A DNA stretch of 38,118 nucleotides from Candidatus Omnitrophota bacterium. Lineage in GTDB: Bacteria; Omnitrophota; Gorgyraeia; JAHIPI01. This document shows, one piece after another, positions 18,723-27,609 of this stretch. Made by a program: the position numbers and the translations under genes. The notes under the pieces were generated by a model. The model ran no database searches. It was not told the DNA's origin and saw only the letters and a program-made list of their open reading frames with translations. The number at the start of each line of letters is the position of its first letter. The first letter of the stretch is position 1. The stretch spans positions 1-38,118 of the forward strand of contig JAFGFD010000135.1 in assembly GCA_016931215.1 (NCBI GenBank). Direction: 5' to 3'.

Positions 18723-20855
18723 TTATCTCCTTGCGCCGGGTTCGGGGCCTCGGTACGTCGTCCTGAAGAAGAACGGTATGTCGGGGAATGCCTTGAGGCG
18801 GAATATTACCCAGAACGTATAATCGGTCTCGTCCTCTATCCTGCAAGTCAGCTCGGAAGACCAACAGTGGAGATCTTTTACTATGGTGTACTCCTGCTCC
18901 TGAAACTGCTTTTCCTGTAACTCGTACCTATTATATATTCTGAAACCCCATCTCTTCTTCCAGTCCTTATTGGGTATGTCATAATTGAAGTAGCTGGTGA
19001 CTTGAGAGTTCTCGTCTTGTTCGTATCTATATCCCGCTCCGAACGTCATATCTTTATACTTTGTCACGTGTAGATCCGCGTTGAATGTGTCAAACTGACG
19101 AGCTTCTCTGTCAAGGTGCGCCTCGGCGTCGAAGTACAACCAGTCATAAGGGCGCGTCTCGAGATCATATTTTATGCCAAGGAGCTTATTGTCCTGGCCG
19201 AAGTCATCGAGAAATACGTATTCGCTCGACACTATAAACGAAAGGAGGTCAACGGTCTTTTCAGAGCCGTCATCGGCATGCCTCTTCGTCTGCAATTTAT
19301 GCTCGATTGCCAATTCCACGCTGTTTTTTTGCCTGATAGCGTCTATCTCGTCGAACTGAAGGAGATCTTCCGGAGAGACCTTTGGTTCCCTTATGTATTC
19401 ATAGCGGGCGCTCGGAATGATGAGGTGGCGGATCTTGTTGATATCCAGGTTCAAAAAATTTGTCTCAACGTCGTAAATCTTGTAACTCCGGGCGTATATA
19501 TCCACTCCCGTATTATACAGATCGCGCACGATATTGTCGTTACCGGCTTCGTCCTCCGTGTAAAAAGTCTGTCTCGTTCCTATAAAAGGATTGAGGTTCA
19601 GGAACCCGAACAGCGAAAATGGGTACGATAGCTCATTGTAGGTATCGGCCCTCGTAGCGTCATAACTGTCTCCGGCCCTTGCCCCATCGACGTCGTTGGC
19701 AAAACTCTTATTGAGAACGGCTATACTCGAAGTGTTCGTGTAGTAAAGATTCAAATGGTTCAATAACTTCAATTTTCTAATATTCAGGCGCGCCTCCGGC
19801 AGCCTCTCGGTTACGGTGAAGAAATCGTTTACCTTCGGGCGATATAACATGGAAAGGGTGTAATTCTCCTTTGCGCCGATAAGGGTAAGATAAGTCTGCG
19901 GCTCGTGGTCCAGTTCATATTCCTCTTTATAGAAAAAATCCTTTATGAAATCCCGGTCGCTCAATTTATGAAATTCGCCGGCCATGAATGTGTTTTCGTC
20001 GACCGGCCACTTATGGCGTACCTGAACCCTGTATCTTTTATCGTCGATGCCGCTGCCGGGCTCTTTGTCGTGCAGATAATAGAATCTTGCGTATCCTTTG
20101 CCGAATTTCTCCATTCCGTATTTGTAATCCAGCCCCTCCGCAAACCCTCTCTTGGACCTCCAGTCCACGTGGACGTGGCCTTTGGAATCGGGATGAAAGT
20201 AGTACCGCCAGCTCGACAGAAGATAAGCCCCCCACTCATCGTTATGGCCGGGTACCAGATTCACCTGAGGTAGATTGTCTTTCAACGGATGATTATAATA
20301 AGGGATGTACATAATCGGCATGTCTCCGACATAGAACAAGACGTTCCAGGCGGTTACCCGGTCGCCCAGATATATCTTGATGGTCCTTGCCTCGATCCTG
20401 TAATGCGGCTTCTCATAGTCGCAGGTTGTAATATAACTCTTATTGAGGTCGAATTCTTGGTCAGCGACTTTCTCGATGGATTCGGCGTTTCCGTACCAGG
20501 GCGGCATCTTCATCTCGCCGTTTATCAACTCTCCCGTCTTATTTTCGAAATTATAAACGACGTTCTCCGCGCTGAAGACGTTATCCTGTTGATACAGCGT
20601 CACGTTACCTTCCGCTAAGCCCTCTTTCGCATCCAGGTTGACAGTGATCTTATCACAAGTAATCCTGATATCCTTGTAATTTATAGAGACGTTACCCGTT
20701 CCCGTAACTATCTTATTCGCATGATCGTACTGGACTTTGTCGCCGTTCACCACAATAGGAAGTGTCTTGGTATCAATGTCCTCGCCCTCTGCCGATGCAG
20801 CGGCCACCAGCAGTAGTGGAAAAATGATATATGATAACAGTATTTTTTTGAACAT
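18723..20855 (-). CDS. lptD: LPS-assembly outer-membrane protein LptD (OstA)
   Basis: ORF 18723..20855: signal peptide MFKKILLSYIIFPLLLVAAASAEG; OstA-like VVNGDKVQYDHANKIVTGTGNVSINYKDIRITCDKITVNLDAKEGLAEGNVTLYQ; VLFYVGDMPIMYIPYYNHPL; beta-rich C-terminus. Confidence 0.9.
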   Translation of the reverse strand: MFKKILLSYIIFPLLLVAAASAEGEDIDTKTLPIVVNGDKVQYDHANKIVTGTGNVSINYKDIRITCDKITVNLDAKEGLAEGNVTLYQQDNVFSAENVVYNFENKTGELINGEMKMPPWYGNAESIEKVADQEFDLNKSYITTCDYEKPHYRIEARTIKIYLGDRVTAWNVLFYVGDMPIMYIPYYNHPLKDNLPQVNLVPGHNDEWGAYLLSSWRYYFHPDSKGHVHVDWRSKRGFAEGLDYKYGMEKFGKGYARFYYLHDKEPGSGIDDKRYRVQVRHKWPVDENTFMAGEFHKLSDRDFIKDFFYKEEYELDHEPQTYLTLIGAKENYTLSMLYRPKVNDFFTVTERLPEARLNIRKLKLLNHLNLYYTNTSSIAVLNKSFANDVDGARAGDSYDATRADTYNELSYPFSLFGFLNLNPFIGTRQTFYTEDEAGNDNIVRDLYNTGVDIYARSYKIYDVETNFLNLDINKIRHLIIPSARYEYIREPKVSPEDLLQFDEIDAIRQKNSVELAIEHKLQTKRHADDGSEKTVDLLSFIVSSEYVFLDDFGQDNKLLGIKYDLETRPYDWLYFDAEAHLDREARQFDTFNADLHVTKYKDMTFGAGYRYEQDENSQVTSYFNYDIPNKDWKKRWGFRIYNRYELQEKQFQEQEYTIVKDLHCWSSELTCRIEDETDYTFWVIFRLKAFPDIPFFFRTTYRGPEPGARR

Positions 20856-20875
20856 ATTCCCCCTTGATTAGGATT

Positions 20876-21529
20876 TTATTTTACCTCGACTTTCATCTTG
20901 TTCCAATCATCTATGAATCTCTGAATACCGATATCGGTAAGCGGGTGTTTTACGAGCTTCATAAGGGCCTCGTAAGGAACCGTAGCGATGTCGGCTCCTA
21001 TCTTCGCCGCTTCAAGAACATGCAGTGGGTGTCTTATACTCGCTACGATTATTTCAGTTTTAAAACCATAATTTTTATAGATGGCCTTGATATCCCTTAC
21101 GATATCCATGCCTATGTGGCTGATATCGTCAAGCCGCCCTATAAACGGACTTATATAAGTAGCTCCCGATTTAGCCGCAAGTAAAGCCTGATTAGCCGAA
21201 AAACACAGCGTAACATTTGTCCTCACTCCTTCCCGCGAAAGAACCTTTACGGTTCTAAGGCCATCGGGAATAAGAGGAATCTTTATGACAACATTCTTAT
21301 CTATCCGGGAAAGGGCCCTGGCTTCATCGAGCATCTCTTCATAATCAAGCGCCATCACCTCGGCGCTGACAGGACCATCCACGATCGAGCAGATCTCTTT
21401 TACCAGAGCTGTAAAATCTTTGCCCTCCCGGGCGACCAGAGTAGGATTTGTCGTTACGCCGTCTATAATACCTAGATTATTGGCTTGCCTTATATGCTCT
21501 ATGTTCGCCGTATCTATGAATATCTTCAT
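20876..21529 (-). CDS. Transaldolase / fructose-6-phosphate aldolase-type (short transaldolase)
   Basis: ORF 20876..21529: [84 protein letters not shown]. Confidence 0.94.
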   Translation of the reverse strand: MKIFIDTANIEHIRQANNLGIIDGVTTNPTLVAREGKDFTALVKEICSIVDGPVSAEVMALDYEEMLDEARALSRIDKNVVIKIPLIPDGLRTVKVLSREGVRTNVTLCFSANQALLAAKSGATYISPFIGRLDDISHIGMDIVRDIKAIYKNYGFKTEIIVASIRHPLHVLEAAKIGADIATVPYEALMKLVKHPLTDIGIQRFIDDWNKMKVEVK

Positions 21530-21540
21530 CGGTTCCTCTT

Positions 21541-21642
21541 TAGTATGGTGTACGGTTTAAGGTGTATGTTTCACGGCTACCGGTTGCTGGTTTATATTTT
21601 TTCTTTTCCGCTAACCAAAAACCGTGAACCATTAACCTAAGA
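21541..21642. repeat. 7-bp-periodic imperfect repeat with inverted arms (GTTTACG family)
   Basis: tagtatg|gtgtacg|gtttaag|gtgtatg|tttcacg|gctaccg|gttgctg then ccgctaa|ccaaaaa|ccgtgaa|ccattaa|cctaaga (21608-21642); overlaps the stop codon of the ROK gene. Confidence 0.85.
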
Positions 21643-22611
21643 AATTTTTTTTAATAAATTTATTTTGACCAGCTCTGCGGCGCCTATGACGCCCGCATCG
21701 TTACCTAGTTTTGCCCTTACAACCTTGGCCGTCCTACCCTGAATCGCCATGGCCCTTTTTTTCAAGGTCTCTCTAAGCGGCCTGAAGACCAAATCACCCG
21801 CGCCGGCAATCCCTCCTCCTATTATTATCAATTCGGGATTCAACAGGTTTACGACTCCGGTAAGTGCCACTCCCAGGTGTTCACCCATCTCCCGCCACTT
21901 ATTGAGAGCATATCGATCACCGCCTAGTGCGGCCTTTGTAAGCATCTCAGGCGTTATATCCGCTATTCTATTGTTAGATATCGCCAGGACGGATGTCCTG
22001 ACGCCTCTTCTAATATCTTTTTTCACTTCTTTTAAAAAATACTCCCTGCCCACGTACGCCTCTATGCACCCAATGCCTCCGCAGTTGCACCTGGGCCCCT
22101 TTTCGTTTATGGGCACATGGCCGATCTCGCCCGCTACCAGGTCTTGGCCTCTACGCATCTTGCCGTCGATTATAACGGCTCCTCCCACGCCTGTGCCCAA
22201 AGTAAGGCATATAACGTTATCGTAACCTCTTCCCGCTCCGTACGTGACTTCGCCTCTCGCCATTACCTTTACGTCGTTGTCGACAAAAGTAGGTAAGCCT
22301 GTCTTTTTTTCCAAAAGCTTCTTAAGAGGGACGTTTTTCCAGGCCGGAATATTTATAAAATAAAAAACCAGGCCTCTCTTAAAATCCAGTAGGCCTGGTA
22401 CACCGATTCCCAATCCCAAAAAATCGCGTTTTTTCAATCTTAATCTCCGAGAGAGGGAATCCAACAAATCCGATACGGCATCTATCAGGGCGTTCTTCCT
22501 ATGCATCTGAGTGCTGAAATTATCTTTGAGGAGGATATGCCCTTTTAAATCGAGTATGGCGACCTTCGTTTGTGTGGCCCCTACGTCCACACCTGCCAAA
22601 AATTTATTCAT
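21637..22611 (-). CDS. ROK family glucokinase
   Basis: ORF 21637..22611: FLAGVDVGATQTKVAILD, FVDNDVKVMARGEVTYGAGRGYDNVICLTLGTGVGGAVIIDGKM, GEIGHVPINEKGPRCNCGGIGCIEAYVG (ROK zinc motif). Confidence 0.92.
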   Translation of the reverse strand: MNKFLAGVDVGATQTKVAILDLKGHILLKDNFSTQMHRKNALIDAVSDLLDSLSRRLRLKKRDFLGLGIGVPGLLDFKRGLVFYFINIPAWKNVPLKKLLEKKTGLPTFVDNDVKVMARGEVTYGAGRGYDNVICLTLGTGVGGAVIIDGKMRRGQDLVAGEIGHVPINEKGPRCNCGGIGCIEAYVGREYFLKEVKKDIRRGVRTSVLAISNNRIADITPEMLTKAALGGDRYALNKWREMGEHLGVALTGVVNLLNPELIIIGGGIAGAGDLVFRPLRETLKKRAMAIQGRTAKVVRAKLGNDAGVIGAAELVKINLLKKIS

Positions 22612-22618
22612 AATGGCA

Positions 22619-23722
22619 TCATACGATTGTGTTCTCTGTTTCTTTGTCGAAAAAGTGGACTTTATTCATATCGATAACGACTTCTATGTTCTTCCCCAAC
22701 TCAGGCGTACTGCGCGATCCCACCCTGGCTATGAAATTATGCTTTGGTGTCTTTAAGTATAAATATACCTCCGAGCCCATGGTTTCTACGACATCGACTT
22801 GCACCTTGACTGTGTTATCGGATTCCGATTTCGTCACAAATAATTTGTCATATATATCTTCGGGCCTGACGCCGAATATCACCTCCTTATTTATGAATTG
22901 AGCTAACGCGCTTTTCATCTTATCGACCGTGCCGAGCTGGAAATTGCCTTCGTCAAAGAACAATTTACCTTTTTTCTCGATCAGGGTGCCGTTCATGAAG
23001 TTCATCGGCGGGCTGCCGATGAATCCCGCAACAAATTTATTGACCGGTTTATCATAGATCTTCATCGGGGTGTCGCATTGGTTTATCACGCCGTCTCTCA
23101 TGACCGCTACCCTGTCTCCGAGAGTCATCGCCTCGACTTGATCATGAGTAACGTAGATCATGGTGGTCTGAAGCCTGTTATGAAGCTTATGTATTTCGGT
23201 CCTCATCTGTACGCGGAATTTTGCGTCTAAATTGGACAACGGTTCGTCAAAAAGAAAGACCATGGGTTTTCTTACTATGGCGCGGCCAACGGCTACGCGC
23301 TGCTTCTGTCCGCCGGATAGTTCCTTGGGCTTTCTTTTCAAAAGCTTGCCTATGCCCAGTATCTCCGCTGCGTCCACAACGCGTTTGTCTATTTCGCCCT
23401 TAGGGATCTTTCTAAGTTTAAGTCCGAAGGCCATGTTATTATAGACATTCATGTGAGGGTATAAAGCGTAATTCTGAAATACCATGGCGATATCCCTGTC
23501 CTTCGCAGGGACATCATTGACGATTCTATCGCCTATGTATATCTCTCCCGATGTTATCTCTTCGAGGCCGGCGATCATGCGAAGCACCGTGGACTTGCCG
23601 CACCCCGAGGGGCCGACCAAGACCAGAAACTCTCTGTTTTCCACTCCGAGAGTCACATCCTTCGCCGCCTCTACGTTTTCTCCGTATATCTTGGTAACAT
23701 TCTTCAGGCTTACTTGCGCCAT
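22619..23722 (-). CDS. ABC transporter ATP-binding protein, UgpC/MsmX/MalK type
   Basis: ORF 22619..23722: LVGPSGCGKSTVLRMIAGLEEITSGEIYI, MVFQNYALYPHMNVYNNMAFGLKLRK, LSGGQKQRVAVGRAIVRKPMVFLFDEPLSNLDAKFR, C-terminal TOBE-like region. Confidence 0.95.
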   Translation of the reverse strand: MAQVSLKNVTKIYGENVEAAKDVTLGVENREFLVLVGPSGCGKSTVLRMIAGLEEITSGEIYIGDRIVNDVPAKDRDIAMVFQNYALYPHMNVYNNMAFGLKLRKIPKGEIDKRVVDAAEILGIGKLLKRKPKELSGGQKQRVAVGRAIVRKPMVFLFDEPLSNLDAKFRVQMRTEIHKLHNRLQTTMIYVTHDQVEAMTLGDRVAVMRDGVINQCDTPMKIYDKPVNKFVAGFIGSPPMNFMNGTLIEKKGKLFFDEGNFQLGTVDKMKSALAQFINKEVIFGVRPEDIYDKLFVTKSESDNTVKVQVDVVETMGSEVYLYLKTPKHNFIARVGSRSTPELGKNIEVVIDMNKVHFFDKETENTIV

Positions 23723-23753
23723 CCCGTCTCCACAATCTACTTTATTATAGAAA

Positions 23754-24596
23754 TCACGAAAAATAATGGATAAGCTTGTTGATGCAATCTCTTAAGTCTT
23801 TCCTAGAGATTACCATATCTATGAGTCCGTGTTCAAGCATAAACTCAGAAAGTTGAAACCCCTCGGGTAACTTCTGCCGTATGGTCTGTTCTATCACCCT
23901 CGGGCCGGTAAAACCTATGAGTGCCTTTGGCTCGGCTATAATGACATCTCCGAGAGAAGCAAAGCTCGCCATGATCCCGGCCATTGTGGGATGCGTAAGC
24001 AGCGATATGAATAAGTGACCGGCTTTATTGTGCCTGCTTATCGCGGCGCTGGTCTTGGCCATCTGCATCAGGGAAAACATCCCCTCGTACATCCTGGCCC
24101 CGCCGCCCGATCCGGAACAGATGACAATAGGCAGTTTTGACTCGGTAGCCTTTTCTATGGCGCGGGTGATCTTTTCTCCTACGACGGAACCCATGCTCCC
24201 CATGATAAACCGTGAATCGGTCACGGCAAATATCAATCTGTTCCCCTCTATCTTACCCTCGCCCGCAATGACGGCTTCTTTAAGACCCGTTGTCTTCTTG
24301 TCGCTCTCCAGTTTGTCCTTATATTTTTTTGGCCCCTTGAACCCCAGAGGGTCCTTGGATGTCATCTCCTTGTCAAACTCATGGAAACTATCTTTATCTA
24401 ATGTATATTTTATTCTTTCATGGGCGTTTAAGGTAAAGTGGTAGTTACACTTCGGGCATACCTTAAGGTTTTCCTCGAGTTTCTTGTTGTAAATAATCTC
24501 TCCGCATTCATCGCACTTTGTCCAGAGCCCCTTCGGAATGTCCTTCTTCTTCGAAACCTTTACTATCGTATATCTTGGTTTTCCAAACAGCGGCAT
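23754..24596 (-). CDS. accD: Acetyl-CoA carboxylase carboxyltransferase subunit beta
   Basis: ORF 23754..24596: zinc ribbon [73 protein letters not shown]-type region; [21 protein letters not shown]. Confidence 0.96.
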   Translation of the reverse strand: MPLFGKPRYTIVKVSKKKDIPKGLWTKCDECGEIIYNKKLEENLKVCPKCNYHFTLNAHERIKYTLDKDSFHEFDKEMTSKDPLGFKGPKKYKDKLESDKKTTGLKEAVIAGEGKIEGNRLIFAVTDSRFIMGSMGSVVGEKITRAIEKATESKLPIVICSGSGGGARMYEGMFSLMQMAKTSAAISRHNKAGHLFISLLTHPTMAGIMASFASLGDVIIAEPKALIGFTGPRVIEQTIRQKLPEGFQLSEFMLEHGLIDMVISRKDLRDCINKLIHYFS

Positions 24597-24610
24597 ATCG
24601 ACTCCGTTAT

Positions 24611-24652
24611 GTCTTTAGTCGATAGTCAATGGACTATGGTCTATAGACTATG
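24611..24652. repeat. 7-bp-periodic imperfect repeat (GTCTATA family)
   Basis: gtcttta|gtcgata|gtcaatg|gactatg|gtctata|gactatg, six consecutive heptads just upstream of accD. Confidence 0.8.
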
Positions 24653-24738
24653 GAAAAATTTTAAATCCTTATACTCCAGAATTTTTATTGTCGGGACAAC
24701 TACTAATCCTATATGCTAAACGCTGTCTCTCTTGTTCT

Positions 24739-24767
24739 CCTGTGCCCTTGTGACTTGTGTTCTTGTG
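24739..24767. repeat. Short 7/8-bp-periodic degenerate repeat (CTTGTG family)
   Basis: cctgtgc|ccttgtg|acttgtg|ttcttgtg, adjacent to the corrinoid gene stop. Confidence 0.5.
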
Positions 24768-24791
24768 CGCTTATAACTGAAAATATTATAC

Positions 24792-25436
24792 CTATTTATT
24801 CTTCTTATGTAAACCAATAAGTTCTCTTGCCTTCTCAACGGCGCTGGATGCATCTTTTGCATATCCGTCTGCCCCAATAGAACGGGCGAATTCATCCGTT
24901 ATCGGAGCTCCGCCCACCATTGTCTTTACCCGATTTCCGAGGCCCTGTTCCTTCAAACGCTCGATAACATGTTTCATCACCCCCATGGAAGTCGTCAAAA
25001 GACTGGACATCGCGATTATATTCATCTCTTCTTGTTTCGCGGCATCTATAAATTTCTCAACCGGCACATCTATGCCCAAATCCATGACTTCGAAGCCCGC
25101 TCCCCTAAACATCATCGCGACCAAATTCTTGCCTATATCGTGCAGGTCCCCTTTTACCGTGCCGATGCAGACCTTCGCCAAGGGCCGTATTCCGCTTGCC
25201 GAAAGCAGAGGTTCCAGAATATTCAGCCCTGCGTGCATAGCCTTGGCCGATATGAGAACCTCGGGTATGAATATCTCATTTTCCCTGAACTTGGCGCCGA
25301 CATCATCCATTCCTTTTATTAAAGTATCCAGAACCGTCTTTACGCCGTTTCCCTCATCGAGAGCCTGCTTTGTAAGCTCGCTGACTCTACCTATCTCGCC
25401 ATTGTTCAAGGCCTCTATAATAGACTCGAGCTTCAT
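24792..25436 (-). CDS. Corrinoid (cobalamin)-binding methyltransferase subunit, MtaC/MtbC-like
   Basis: ORF 24792..25514; likely ATG at 25436 (gaaagg atgcat ATGAAGCTCGAG). B12 motif GTVKGDLHDIGKN, IAMSSLLTTSM, VGGAPITDEFARSIGADGYAKDA. Confidence 0.9.
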   Translation of the reverse strand: MKLESIIEALNNGEIGRVSELTKQALDEGNGVKTVLDTLIKGMDDVGAKFRENEIFIPEVLISAKAMHAGLNILEPLLSASGIRPLAKVCIGTVKGDLHDIGKNLVAMMFRGAGFEVMDLGIDVPVEKFIDAAKQEEMNIIAMSSLLTTSMGVMKHVIERLKEQGLGNRVKTMVGGAPITDEFARSIGADGYAKDASSAVEKARELIGLHKKNK

Positions 25437-25470
25437 ATGCATCCTTTCGCCAATATAGCTAACTTCGCTA

Positions 25471-25570
25471 AACGGGACATCTTCTTCGAAAATGTCCCGT
25501 TTAAATTCACCCACCGATGCTGCGGGACACTTTCGTTGAAAATGTCCCGTTTAAATTCACCCACCGATGC
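25471..25570. repeat. 50-bp direct tandem duplication (2 copies), each containing a palindrome (REP/RAYT-like)
   Basis: Copy 1 25471-25520 and copy 2 25521-25570 are identical over the last 30 bp and differ at 6 of the first 20. Each contains a 27-nt hairpin (25473-25499; 25523-25549). Confidence 0.9.
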
Positions 25571-26863
25571 TTAAAACTTGTTCATGACGAGGCCTGTCAA
25601 TAGCTTCGGATAAAAATATGTCGACTTATGAGGCATCCTATCGCCCGATCTCGCTATATTGCGCACCTCTATTACCTTGGTGGGTAGCTGGAAAAATGCC
25701 GCTTCGCACTCGCCGCTCTCCACCAGTTTTATTGCGTAATCTTCTTCCCGTGTATAGATAATATTTTTATCGTTGGATAGGTTCCGTTCGATGTTCAAGA
25801 TATGATCAAATATCAAAAAATGCAGAACCGTAACATTCAACCTTTTCCATTCACGCGATTTATCGACCTTTATTACTTCATCCAGCACGGATTCATCCTT
25901 CAATGTCAAGAGGTAGAGCCTCTTGTTCTTGAAATACATTCCGAATGCGTAAGCCTTTTTTTTCTGTTCAAGCCTTTTGAACAATTCATTCTTATCTTTA
26001 ACCGTACTTATGTAAAAATAAGGGCTCAGCTTCTTTTCAATCTCCGAAAAATCCATATTGCCCATATCCCTTACGATTCGATAGGTAGAGAATATGACCA
26101 GATTTTCATCGGTTAGATTGGAGAAGAACGCCATTACATTATCATAGAGCCTTGCCTTGATCCTTCCGAGACGCCTTCTCATCTCATCTCTATAGGCAAG
26201 CGCCACTTCATATCTATGGTGGCCGTCGGCGATAAAGACCTGTTTTGAATCCATGCATCTTTGTATCATCTCAATGCCTCGGGGGTCCGACAGTCTCCAC
26301 AATTTATGCCTTACCCCTTCAAAATGGATGTCGACGATAGGGGAGGCCTTCCGGGCATATCCCTTGATTATTCCTGTCACTTTATTGTGATCGTCCTGAT
26401 AAATGCAGAATATCGGGCTGGTATTGGCTTTTGTCTTCCTTATGAGATTGAGTCGGTCTGCCTTAGGTTTAGAAAAGGTATACTCGTGCGGAAGGACGAG
26501 GCTCGAAGAAGGGTCTTCTATCTTCATCACGGATATGAAGCCTATCCTTTTATTCAATTTACCTCTGTAGAGATACTGCTGCTCGTAGATATATATTGAA
26601 GATCGCTTATCCTGTTTCAATATGCCGTCTCTTAACCATTCAGTAAGATGATCGGCTGCTCTCGTGTACTTATTATTCCTGGGGGTGTCGCCGTCAAATT
26701 CCTTGCCTAAAATTATCCTTACGACATTATTGGGGTGGGTCTTGTATAATTCTTCCCTCATATGGTCGGAGATCACATCATAAGGCGGGGCTGATACAGC
26801 CGCAATATCTTCTATCAATTCAGTGTTGTATAAAATCCCCTTAAATGATTTTATCTTGGCCAT
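25571..26863 (-). CDS. DUF1015 family protein
   Basis: ORF 25571..26863: MAKIKSFKGILYN...AVSAPPYDVISDHMREELY, NVVRIILGKEF, VFIADGHHRYEVALAYRDEM - typical DUF1015 motifs. Confidence 0.92.
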   Translation of the reverse strand: MAKIKSFKGILYNTELIEDIAAVSAPPYDVISDHMREELYKTHPNNVVRIILGKEFDGDTPRNNKYTRAADHLTEWLRDGILKQDKRSSIYIYEQQYLYRGKLNKRIGFISVMKIEDPSSSLVLPHEYTFSKPKADRLNLIRKTKANTSPIFCIYQDDHNKVTGIIKGYARKASPIVDIHFEGVRHKLWRLSDPRGIEMIQRCMDSKQVFIADGHHRYEVALAYRDEMRRRLGRIKARLYDNVMAFFSNLTDENLVIFSTYRIVRDMGNMDFSEIEKKLSPYFYISTVKDKNELFKRLEQKKKAYAFGMYFKNKRLYLLTLKDESVLDEVIKVDKSREWKRLNVTVLHFLIFDHILNIERNLSNDKNIIYTREEDYAIKLVESGECEAAFFQLPTKVIEVRNIARSGDRMPHKSTYFYPKLLTGLVMNKF

Positions 26864-26882
26864 CTATAGATAATTCCCGATA

Positions 26883-27257
26883 TCAATCTTTCGCGCTCTT
26901 CCTATAAACAAGAGAGCCTAAAATTACTCCCAATGTATCGAAAAGAAAATCCGATACTGTGGCAAATCGGCCCGGTACCACGCTCTGATGAAGCTCGTCC
27001 GTAAAACCATAGAATGTCCCTATGATAAAAGATATTAATATACCGATCTTCCAGGACATGGTCTTATCCGAACCGTGTACGGCCCTCATCAAGAGATAGC
27101 CGAATATCCCATATTCCAGCATGTGAAGCAGCTTGTCTAAATTATCTTCTGCGAATTTCAGGCCAAAGGGCTCTTCCAGTGAAGAGAACCAGAAAATTAA
27201 TATAGCATAAAATATGGGAGGAAGCCAGAATTTTATAAAATGTTTGATTAAATTCAT
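26883..27257 (-). CDS. VanZ-like family membrane protein
   Basis: ORF 26883..27257: KFWLPPIFYAILIFWFSSL, DKLLHMLEYGIFGYLLMRA, YGFTDELHQSVVPGRFATVSDFLFDTLGVILGSLVY. Confidence 0.88.
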   Translation of the reverse strand: MNLIKHFIKFWLPPIFYAILIFWFSSLEEPFGLKFAEDNLDKLLHMLEYGIFGYLLMRAVHGSDKTMSWKIGILISFIIGTFYGFTDELHQSVVPGRFATVSDFLFDTLGVILGSLVYRKSAKD

Positions 27258-27529
27258 TTTTTAACCGTATTCTGCTGGCAGGCTGCGCAGCCGGGGTCCG
27301 AATCTTTTGCTTTCGGGCACTGAGAAGATCCCTTTTCCTTCTCTTTGCCCCTTTTATAATCCGTTTCGTAGAAGCCCGAACCTTTAAAAATTATACCCGC
27401 GCCGTAACCTATCAATCTTCTAATCTCGGATCTGCATTTCGGGCACTCCTTTAACGGTTCGTCTTTCATGCTCTGAAATGCCTCGAATCTATGTCCGCAT
27501 TTTATGCATTCGTATTCATAAGTCGGCAT
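27254..27529 (-). CDS. FmdB-family zinc ribbon protein
   Basis: ORF 27254..27529: MPTYEYECIKCGHRFEAFQSMKDEPLKECPKCRSEIRRLIGYGAGIIFKGSGFYETDYK; 4-nt overlap with VanZ-like gene. Confidence 0.93.
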   Translation of the reverse strand: MPTYEYECIKCGHRFEAFQSMKDEPLKECPKCRSEIRRLIGYGAGIIFKGSGFYETDYKRGKEKEKGSSQCPKAKDSDPGCAACQQNTVKK

Positions 27530-27543
27530 ATTATTTTCTTTCT

Positions 27544-27605
27544 GTTTCGTCGTTCGTCGTGCGTATGTCGTATTGAGCGAAAGCCTTCACTACGCATCAT
27601 CATGT
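27544..27605. repeat. 7-bp-periodic imperfect repeat (CGTTCGT family)
   Basis: gtttcgt|cgttcgt|cgtgcgt|atgtcgt then a short right part actacgcatcatcatg; fills most of the fmdB-dnaJ gap. Confidence 0.55.
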
Positions 27606-27609
27606 TTTA

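Noticed and set aside
18716-18725. Intrinsic bidirectional terminator between converging GT39 and lptD genes
   Set aside because: Only ~4 bp separates the stops; T/A runs are present but no convincing GC stem.
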